The translations under genes were made by a program, and so were the position numbers. A stretch of DNA of 64,000 bases from an uncultured Oscillospiraceae bacterium (lineage in GTDB: Bacteria > Bacillota > Clostridia > Oscillospirales > Oscillospiraceae): positions 136,854 through 200,853 of the forward strand of contig CABSMJ010000002.1 of NCBI GenBank assembly GCA_902478785.1. Direction: 5' to 3'. Below are positions 58,247-64,000 of this stretch, piece by piece; the first letter of the stretch is position 1, and the number at the start of each line of letters is the position of its first letter. The notes under the pieces are model-generated. The model made no database searches. It saw only the letters and a program-made list of their open reading frames with translations, and was not told where the DNA came from.

Positions 58247-60223
58247 TTACTGATTCAGCATGGCCAGGAACTCCTCCTCCGAAAGGACGGGGATGCCCAG
58301 CTCATTGGCCTTCTTCAGCTTGGAGCCGGCAGCCTCCCCTGCCACCACATAGGTGGTCTTCTTGGAGACGGAGCCGGAGGCCTTGCCGCCCCGCTCCTCG
58401 ATCATAGCGGCGGCTTCATCCCGGGTAAAATGCTCCAGAGAACCGGTCAGCACAAAGGTCATGCCGGCAAAGCGGTCGTCCACCTGGGTGGCAACGCTCT
58501 CCAAATTGACGCCGGCCTCCCGCAGACGGCGCACCAAGTCCTGAGACTGGGGGCTGTCCAGCCACTGGCGCAGGAAACGGGCCGTAATGGCGCCGATGTC
58601 ATCGATCTCGGTCAGCTCCTCCTCTGTGGCGGCGGCCAGAGCGTCAAAGCTGTGGAACCGGTTTGCCAGAACCCGGGCCGCCTTGACGCCGATCTGCCGA
58701 ATGCCGAAGGCGTACAGCAGGCGGCTCAAATCGTTTTGCTTGGAGTGCTCAATGGCGGCCACCGCATTCTCCGCCGACTTCTGTCCCATGCGGTCCAGAG
58801 CCGCGATCTGAGGTATTGTCAGATCATAGAGGTCCGCCGCCGTGTGGACCAGTCCATTGTCCACCATCTGCTGCAGCACAGCCGGACCCAGTCCGTCGAT
58901 ATCCATAGCGTCCCGGCTGGCAAAATGGACCAGGTTGCGCAGCAACTGGGCCGGACACTCGGCACCGGTACAGCGCACCGCAGCCCCGTCCTCGTCCCGA
59001 CTCACCGGGGCCCCGCAGACCGGGCAGGTCTGGGGCAGCACATAGGGCACTGTCCCCTCCGGTCGCTTGGAAAGGTCCACCTCCACGATCTCCGGGATGA
59101 TTTCTCCAGCCTTCTGAACGATCACCGTGTCTCCCACCCGGATATCCTTTTCCGTGATATAGTCCTGGTTGTGCAGCGTGGCATTGGTGACGGTGGTGCC
59201 AGCCAGCCGCACTGGCTCCAGCACCGCCTTGGGAGTCAGCACACCGGTGCGGCCCACCTGGACCACGATGTCCAGGACCTTGGAGGGCTTTTGCTCCGGG
59301 GGGTACTTATAGGCGATGGCCCACTTAGGGTTTTTGGCTGTGGAGCCAAGCTTTGCACGGTCAGTCAAGTTATTTACCTTTACAACTGCTCCGTCGATGT
59401 CAAAGGGATATTCCATCCGTTCGTCGTTGATGCGGTCGATCTCCGCCTGGCACTGCGCTGCCGTGTGCAAGGTCTTGTGGGGGATGACCCGGAAGTGCTG
59501 GCTCTCCAGATACTCCAGCGTCTCTGAGTGGGTCGTGAAGGTCCTGCCTTCCGCCAGCTGCAGATTGAACACCTGGATGTCCAGCCGTCTCTGGGCGGCG
59601 ATCTTGGGGTCCAGCTGCCGCAGGGACCCGGCAGCGGCGTTCCGGGGATTGGCCATCAGCGCCTCACCCCGCAGCTCCCGCTGGGCATTGATCTCCTCAA
59701 AGACGGAGCGGGCCATATACACCTCTCCCCGGACGATCAGGCGGGGCAACTTCTCCGGCAGCGTCATGGGGATAGAGCGGATGGTCCGGAGGTTCTCCGT
59801 CACATCCTCCCCCACCCGGCCGTCGCCCCGGGTGGCACCCTGGTAAAACTCGCCGTTGCGGTACTCCAGCGCCACCGAGAGGCCATCCACTTTGGGTTCT
59901 ACCGAGTATTCTACGGTCCCCAGCGCCTGTTCCATGCGTTGGGTGAACTCGGATACCTCCTCAGGGGAAAAGACGTCCTGCAGGCTCTCCAGAGGCACGT
60001 CATGGCGCACCTGCTGAAAGCCCTCCAGGGTCTGACCGCCCACTCGCTGGGTGGGAGAATCCGGTACGATCTCCTCTGGGTGTTCCTTCTCCAGATCCTC
60101 CAGCCGCCGCAGCAGCCGATCATACTCATAGTCCGGAATCACAGGGGCGTCCAGCACATAGTACTTGTAGCCCTGCTCATTGAGATAATCCCGGAGCTGC
60201 TTCATCTCTTCCCGATAATCCAT
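58247..60223 (-). CDS. ligA: NAD-dependent DNA ligase LigA
   Basis: LigA seals nicks using NAD+. The 658-residue protein has the Ia domain at the start, the adenylation Lys K111 (EPKVDGLS), the OB fold, the zinc finger (CPVCGAP ... CTGAECPAQ), helix-hairpin-helix repeats and a C-terminal BRCT domain. ATG 60223 is used because the longer reading overlaps yunB; GGAGAA lies upstream. It is the last gene of the minus-strand murD-yunB-ligA operon. Confidence 0.96.
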   Translation of the reverse strand: MDYREEMKQLRDYLNEQGYKYYVLDAPVIPDYEYDRLLRRLEDLEKEHPEEIVPDSPTQRVGGQTLEGFQQVRHDVPLESLQDVFSPEEVSEFTQRMEQALGTVEYSVEPKVDGLSVALEYRNGEFYQGATRGDGRVGEDVTENLRTIRSIPMTLPEKLPRLIVRGEVYMARSVFEEINAQRELRGEALMANPRNAAAGSLRQLDPKIAAQRRLDIQVFNLQLAEGRTFTTHSETLEYLESQHFRVIPHKTLHTAAQCQAEIDRINDERMEYPFDIDGAVVKVNNLTDRAKLGSTAKNPKWAIAYKYPPEQKPSKVLDIVVQVGRTGVLTPKAVLEPVRLAGTTVTNATLHNQDYITEKDIRVGDTVIVQKAGEIIPEIVEVDLSKRPEGTVPYVLPQTCPVCGAPVSRDEDGAAVRCTGAECPAQLLRNLVHFASRDAMDIDGLGPAVLQQMVDNGLVHTAADLYDLTIPQIAALDRMGQKSAENAVAAIEHSKQNDLSRLLYAFGIRQIGVKAARVLANRFHSFDALAAATEEELTEIDDIGAITARFLRQWLDSPQSQDLVRRLREAGVNLESVATQVDDRFAGMTFVLTGSLEHFTRDEAAAMIEERGGKASGSVSKKTTYVVAGEAAGSKLKKANELGIPVLSEEEFLAMLNQ

Positions 60224-60248
60224 AAGTTGTTCTCCTTTGTTTGAGCGC

Positions 60249-60977
60249 TTAGTTTCCGTTGAGCACATAATCTCTGGCGTCGTCCTCAATGGGAGTGTCT
60301 GATTGGAAGTAGGTATAGGAATCCGGCACCGTTCCCACCAGGACAGTCTCCGCCACAGTGAAGGCATTGCTGACCTTGGTGGCTGTGGAGAAGCCGGGCA
60401 GGAGGATGCTGACATAGACATCTACGTTCAAAATGATCTGGTGCCGAGTCTGATTGATGCCGGCCGAGGAGAATTCATTGCTGAGATAGGCGGTGGAAGA
60501 GCCTACCGACTGCATTCGGACGGAGATCCGGGGCCCCCGGCCGGCCAAAAGGGCCGAACCGGTGAGGCTGCCCAGGGGAATGGACAGTTCCCGGGTGTCC
60601 ATCTGAGCAATCTCCTGCAGCACCTGATGCAGGATGCTGGATTGGAGACGGTTGAACTCTCCCATATTGCTCCGCACCGCGGTGACCCGTCCCTCGTTGT
60701 CCTTCTCAAAGGAGACCAGACTGTCATAGTCGATCTCCCCACTGTCGATGCTCTCATTGACTGCGTTGGTCACCACCTGCGTCACGGCGTTAGAGACCCG
60801 GGATGTGGCCAGGCTGGTGAGAATGGGCTTCATCTGGGTTGCTGCCACCCAGATCAGCGCCGTCAGGCCCGCCAGAACCGAGGTGATGGCCAAGGCGGCC
60901 TTCTGTCTGCGGCTGAACCGATGTTCATAGAAAAAGAAACTGCGCAACTTGCCTCGCCCCCGCCACAGCCTATGCAA
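60249..60977 (-). CDS. yunB: Sporulation protein YunB
   Basis: A 242-residue protein with an N-terminal basic region, one membrane segment (about residues 28-48) and a soluble domain with ANAVNESIDSG-like and FEKDNEGRVTAVRSN stretches, as in Bacillus YunB. YunB is sigma-E-dependent and affects spore formation, with unknown activity. The start is TTG 60977 with only a weak ribosome site. It lies 27 bases after murD and 25 before ligA. Confidence 0.9.
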   Translation of the reverse strand: MHRLWRGRGKLRSFFFYEHRFSRRQKAALAITSVLAGLTALIWVAATQMKPILTSLATSRVSNAVTQVVTNAVNESIDSGEIDYDSLVSFEKDNEGRVTAVRSNMGEFNRLQSSILHQVLQEIAQMDTRELSIPLGSLTGSALLAGRGPRISVRMQSVGSSTAYLSNEFSSAGINQTRHQIILNVDVYVSILLPGFSTATKVSNAFTVAETVLVGTVPDSYTYFQSDTPIEDDARDYVLNGN

Positions 60978-61004
60978 AGGGGGCTTTTCCCTATCCCAGG
61001 CAGA

Positions 61005-62384
61005 TCACTCCGGCAGTTCCATGACGATGGATTTGAAGACCTGGCCCCGTTCCATAAAATTGCGGAACCGGTCAAAGGACGTACTGGCCGGAGAAAGAAT
61101 GACCACATCCCCTGCCACAGCCCGGTCATGGGCCAGGGAGACTGCCGCCTGATAGTCCGGTACCTCCACGATCTCCAGCCCATCGTAGTTCTCCGCCTCC
61201 AAGGCGGCCTGCCGGATGACACCTGCAGTGGCGCCGCAGAGGATCAGCAGCTTGACGTGCTGATTCAGCACGGGACCCAGCGGCGCATAGCTGATTCCCT
61301 TGTCCTTGCCGCCGGCGATGAGGATGACCTTTTGGTCAAAGGAGTTGAGGCCGGCGATGGTTCGGGAGGGACTGGAGGCAATGGAGTCGTTGTAGTACCG
61401 CACGCCCTTCAGGGTCCGCACCAGCTCGATGCGGTGCTCCACTCCATTGAAGGTCTTGGCATAGTTCCGGATCACTTCATCGGGCACCAGGCCCTCCACG
61501 GCGGCGATAGCGGCCATATAATTCTCCACGTTGTGAACACCGGGAATGCGGATGTCTTTGGTGCACAGCACCTGACGTTCCTTGCCGCCATACCGGGCCA
61601 CAATGGTGTCTCCCCGGAGGAAGACCCCCTCCTCCACTTCTCCCTGCCGGGAGAACCGGCGGACCTGCCCAGGTGCACGCTGGGACTGCTCCGCAGTAAT
61701 GGCGTTATCCGCGTTGAATACGGCAATGTCTCCCGCCTTTTGGTGCAAGAAGATGTTCTCCTTGGCCGCCACATACTCTGCCATATCCTTGTGCATATCC
61801 AGGTGGTTGGGCGCCAGATTGGTGACCACAGCGATGTGGGGGCTCCGGTCCATAGTCATCAGCTGGAAGGAGCTCAGCTCCAGCACGGCGAAGTCCTGGG
61901 GGCTCATGCTGCCGGCTTCCGCCAAAAGCGGATGGCCGATGTTGCCGCCCACATGGACTGTATGGCCAGCCTGCTGGAGCAATCCTGCGATGATGGTTGT
62001 TGTGGTGGTCTTTCCGTCGCTTCCGGTGACGCCCACCAGCGTACAGGGACAGACCTGGAAAAACACCTCCATCTCAGAGGTGATGACACTGCCCCGGGCA
62101 GCGGCCTCCGCCAGTTCCGGCACATCCGGCCGCAGACCAGGGGTGCGGAAGATGACGTCCGCCTGAAGGCCCTTCAGATACTCCTCCCCCAGATGTAGCT
62201 TCACACCCATGGACTCCAACTGCTCCGGCAGCTCGCCCAGCTGGGAGCGCTCCTTGCGGTCACAGGCGGTGACGGACACGCCGCTCTCCGCCAGCAGCCG
62301 GATCAGAGGCGTGTTGCTGACACCGATGCCGATTACAGCCACAGTTTTTTCCTTTAGGGAATCCAGATAAGCCTGCAAAGTCAT
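61005..62384 (-). CDS. murD: UDP-N-acetylmuramoyl-alanine-D-glutamate ligase MurD
   Basis: MurD adds D-Glu to the peptidoglycan precursor. The 459-residue protein has an N-terminal Rossmann-like domain (VIGIGVSNTPLIRLL), the ATP-binding VTGSDGKTTTTT, the ELSSFQL segment, NLAPNHLDMH and the C-terminal GGKDKG motif. ATG 62384 has GGAGGG 6 bases upstream; the 13 extra residues of the longer reading are not typical. It lies outside any dcw cluster visible here. Promoter at 62542-62570. Confidence 0.95.
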   Translation of the reverse strand: MTLQAYLDSLKEKTVAVIGIGVSNTPLIRLLAESGVSVTACDRKERSQLGELPEQLESMGVKLHLGEEYLKGLQADVIFRTPGLRPDVPELAEAAARGSVITSEMEVFFQVCPCTLVGVTGSDGKTTTTTIIAGLLQQAGHTVHVGGNIGHPLLAEAGSMSPQDFAVLELSSFQLMTMDRSPHIAVVTNLAPNHLDMHKDMAEYVAAKENIFLHQKAGDIAVFNADNAITAEQSQRAPGQVRRFSRQGEVEEGVFLRGDTIVARYGGKERQVLCTKDIRIPGVHNVENYMAAIAAVEGLVPDEVIRNYAKTFNGVEHRIELVRTLKGVRYYNDSIASSPSRTIAGLNSFDQKVILIAGGKDKGISYAPLGPVLNQHVKLLILCGATAGVIRQAALEAENYDGLEIVEVPDYQAAVSLAHDRAVAGDVVILSPASTSFDRFRNFMERGQVFKSIVMELPE

Positions 62385-62397
62385 AGTTACCCTCCAT

Positions 62398-62415
62398 ACG
62401 CCCACGTAAGGGCGT
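62398..62415 (-). promoter_or_regulatory. Leader hairpin near murD start
   Basis: ACGCCC and GGGCGT (6 bp) flank a 6-base loop just upstream of the murD ribosome binding site; may affect initiation. Confidence 0.3.
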
Positions 62416-62541
62416 TTTTGCAAAAATAAAAGGTCTCCCCTATCCCCCGCTTAGCAGAAGTGCTTGGCTGCAAGCCGTGGCGGGACGACCTCCTTTTCCA
62501 GTCCATTTTTCTCCCAAAGGGAACTTTTGGAGATAAAGTTC

Positions 62542-62570
62542 ATTATACGGCAAAACCACCGGCAAGGCAA
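62542..62570 (-). promoter_or_regulatory. Promoter of the murD-yunB-ligA operon
   Basis: Minus strand: TTGCCT (62570-62565), 17 bp, consensus TATAAT (62547-62542), giving a leader of about 150 bases. Confidence 0.8.
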
Positions 62571-62618
62571 CGCAAAGGGGAAATTTTTCAAAGAACCTAC
62601 GCCAAATTTTGCCCATGG

Positions 62619-62647
62619 TTGACATTTTGCCCGCCTTCAGGTAAAAT
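62619..62647 (+). promoter_or_regulatory. Promoter of rnpB
   Basis: Consensus TTGACA (62619-62624), 17 bp, TAAAAT (62642-62647). The RNA start expected at about 62654 coincides with the P1 helix. Confidence 0.85.
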
Positions 62648-62654
62648 AAGACCC

Positions 62655-63112
62655 GCGAGTAAGACAGACAGTCGCGTGAACAGGCCGAAAGGCCGTTTAT
62701 GAGGAAAGTCCGGGCTCCACAGGGCAAGGATAACGGGTAACGCCCGCCGAAGGCGACTTCAGGAAAAGTGCAACAGAGAAATACCGCCGACAGGATGTCG
62801 GAACAAACAGTGGCTAGGCTGGTTGTACTGTGCGTTTTGTCGGTAAGGGTGGAAAGGCGAGGTAAGAGCTCACCCGATGGCTCGAAAGTGTCCATCGCTG
62901 TAAACTCTATCCGGAGCAACACCGGTATGGGAGCGGAGGCGCTTTCAAGGCAGACCGAATATCGGCGGAAACTTCCGCTGAAATTGGCTGATCTGCGGAG
63001 GAGGCACCTCAAGGCTTGCCCGGCCGCTCCCGGGGTGGCTTGAGCGTACCGGCAACGGTGCGTCGAGATAGATGACTGTCAAATACAGAACCCGGCTTAC
63101 AGTTTTGCTCGC
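62655..63112 (+). ncRNA. rnpB: RNase P RNA, catalytic subunit
   Basis: RNase P RNA cleaves tRNA leaders. The conserved blocks are present: GAGGAAAGTCCGGGCTCC (CR-I, from 62700), AAGTGCAACAGAGA, GTAAACTCTATCCGGAGCAA, and the 3' GATAGATGACTGTC / ACAGAACCCGGCTTAC block. P1 is an 11-bp helix: GCGAGTAAGAC at 62655-62665 with GTTTTGCTCGC at 63102-63112, fixing both ends. The RNA is about 458 nt, long for this class. A consensus promoter precedes and a hairpin terminator follows. Confidence 0.95.
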
Positions 63113-63120
63113 ATAGATAC

Positions 63121-63157
63121 GGCCCCGTCGGCGCAATACGCCGGCGGGGTCTTTCTC
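63121..63157 (+). terminator. Terminator after rnpB
   Basis: GGCCCCGTCGGCG and CGCCGGCGGGGTC form a stem (one G-T pair) around CAATA, then a T-rich tail. Confidence 0.9.
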
Positions 63158-63393
63158 TTGCCCTTCTTTTTCTATTTTCCATATGGTCCGCTTATGCGCC
63201 ATTTTGCTTCTCGTGGGGGCAGGAGATCCGCAAGACGCAATGCCCCCAGTTACCTTTACACAGAGGAGCTTCCCCCTCCCTTTTCCCGTAGGCGGAACAA
63301 TCCTCTCAACCTATATTTCAACAAAACTAAGCGTCGGTGTACAAGGGGTACAAACGAGATAAAATAGAAATGAGGGGCGATAGGGCGGAAATG

Positions 63394-63627
63394 TCAGATT
63401 TTCCACTCTATCTGAACACGGTCGCTGGTGGCCTTGATTGTAGAAATCAAGCCATCGGCGGCTTTTCTTTTGTCGTCAAAATCTATGCTCTCCCAGTTGT
63501 CGAGATAATAGGAAAGTTTCTTTATCTGCTGGGGCGATATGGTTTCGACGCTCAAATCGGCTATGGCTTTTGAAATGGTCTGACGGCGGGTGTCCAGTTC
63601 TTCGATTTTCTTGTTGGCGTATCCTGT
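63394..63627 (-). pseudogene. Serine recombinase C-terminal fragment (integrative element scar)
   Basis: On the minus strand, a frame ending TGA 63396-63394 reads KKIEELDTRRQTISKAIADL and ends with ATSDRVQIEWKI. This looks like the C-terminal domain of a large serine recombinase of the Tn4451/Tn1549-associated kind. No N-terminal catalytic domain is present; the frame passes directly into an unrelated sigma-like fragment at about 63628. The piece is probably a deletion remnant, not an active enzyme. Confidence 0.6.
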
Positions 63628-63800
63628 TTCGTCATGCCAAGAATAAAGTGGGCGTAAATCCGTTTTGCCTGTTTATCCGGCAACCGGGAAATGGCGGCAT
63701 GGAGTTCCTGCATAGTCACTTTGCGCTCGTACAGCTCATGCGGAGAAAGGGCAACGAAAAGAGCCTCATGCTCAATACCGTCGTTCCGGTCAAGAGAGTA
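63628..63800 (-). pseudogene. Sigma-70-like regulator fragment
   Basis: On the minus strand this stretch encodes DRNDGIEHEALFVALSPHEL and, further on, LHAAISRLPDKQAKRIYAHF. The second part matches region 4 of sigma-70-like proteins found in Tn1549-type elements. Both ends are missing: the N-terminus is replaced by relaxase sequence in another frame and the C-terminus by the recombinase fragment. A longer open frame (63875 to 63561) spans it but mixes unrelated pieces. Confidence 0.55.
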
Positions 63801-64000
63801 TCCGCAGGCTGTTAATAACGATATGCACATGGATATTGCCGCTGTGGTTATGGCCGTCCGGGTGAGTGCATACAAGGGCTTGGTGGCCGGGGAAATGCTC
63901 GGCGCAAAACTTCTCGCCCAATGCCTGCGCCCGGTCTACGGTCAAGCCGTTGTCCGGCCCGTCCCGTGGGTCAAAGCTGATGATATAGTGGTGGCTTTTC
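63790..64000 (-). pseudogene. Relaxase (mobilisation nuclease) fragment, runs off window
   Basis: On the minus strand the frame from the right edge to TGA 63792-63790 reads HHYIISFDPRDGPDNGLTVD then ALVCTHPDGHNHSGNIHVH. The three-His motif is typical of relaxases that nick oriT in mobile elements. The protein ends a few residues past this motif, so the C-terminal part is lost; the N-terminus is beyond the window. It probably belongs to a decayed integrative and conjugative element extending to the right. Confidence 0.7.

Noticed and set aside
60303..62198. 631-codon open frame on the plus strand opposite murD and yunB
   Set aside because: It lies antisense to clearly conserved genes and its translation has no family features; long antisense frames are expected in GC-rich coding DNA.
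63337..63573. 78-codon plus-strand frame near the element edge
   Set aside because: It is antisense to the recombinase C-terminal fragment and has no similarity of its own.
1..64000. CRISPR arrays, riboswitches, rRNA or tRNA genes
   Set aside because: No regularly spaced direct repeats, no recognisable riboswitch aptamer, and no tRNA or rRNA signature was found on either strand by eye.

Overview
The window is about 64 kb of a fairly GC-rich chromosome from a spore-forming anaerobic Firmicute. The best guess is a class Clostridia gut bacterium of the Oscillospiraceae type (Flavonifractor, Intestinimonas or Lawsonibacter-like). The reasons are: Firmicute core synteny (der-plsY-gpsA, scpAB, the yicC-remA-gmk-rpoZ-priA-def-fmt-rsmB-rlmN-stp-prkC-rsgA run); many endospore genes (ytfJ, spoVM, a SipL-type SPOCS/LysM gene, spoIVA, cwlD, cotJ, yunB); the clostridial IspH-ribosomal protein S1 fusion; and a butyryl-CoA:acetate CoA-transferase-like gene typical of gut butyrate producers. 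The genus call is inference.

Layout. 1-3.1 kb: end of an upstream gene, then der, plsY and gpsA. 3.2-3.9 kb: a minus-strand XRE regulator with a small membrane partner. 4.1-9.3 kb: M50 protease, scpA, scpB, DUF2953, ytfJ, dacF-like and rluB-like genes. 9.3-14.8 kb: RpiR regulator, flavoprotein, cmk, plsC and the ispH-rpsA fusion. 14.8-16.4 kb: the CoA-transferase as its own unit. 16.4-18.3 kb: carD-like, ispD, ispF. 18.3-19.9 kb: DUF3343 and a cysteine-desulfurase-like enzyme. 19.8-24 kb: cdaA, cdaR, RseC-like, DUF5685 and a J-domain protein. 24-36.9 kb: the long translation, replication and PASTA-kinase operon, similar to the Bacillus order but lacking coaBC, rpe and thiN.

36.9-43.2 kb holds the most unusual ordinary-gene arrangement: a tiny membrane ORF, a 24-codon spoVM, a SipL-like gene, a convergent polar amino-acid ABC transporter, and spoIVA behind a sigma-E-like promoter. 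The products of spoVM, sipL and spoIVA form the spore-coat basement layer, so the three assembly partners lie within 6 kb.

43-47.6 kb: CPCC protein, ogt, coaX, and divergent PPi-type phosphofructokinase and aldolase genes. 47.6-50.8 kb: a CadC-like repressor with its operator, a CadA-like metal ATPase with a His/Cys-rich tail, and a secreted-type amidase domain protein whose ribosome binding site lies in a perfect inverted repeat. 50.8-56.4 kb: SLH-GH18 protein, tyrosine recombinase, an AT-rich 0.5-kb gap, radA and cwlD. 56.4-57.6 kb: a cotJ operon in which cotJA and cotJB are fused. 57.6-62.6 kb: an HPr-like small protein and the murD-yunB-ligA operon. 62.6-63.2 kb: RNase P RNA. 63.4-64 kb: the scarred edge of an integrative element (relaxase, sigma-like and serine-recombinase fragments).

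No CRISPR array, tRNA, rRNA or intact insertion sequence was seen. Gene starts were chosen from Shine-Dalgarno spacing and family N-termini; calls rest on motif recognition by eye, not database searches.
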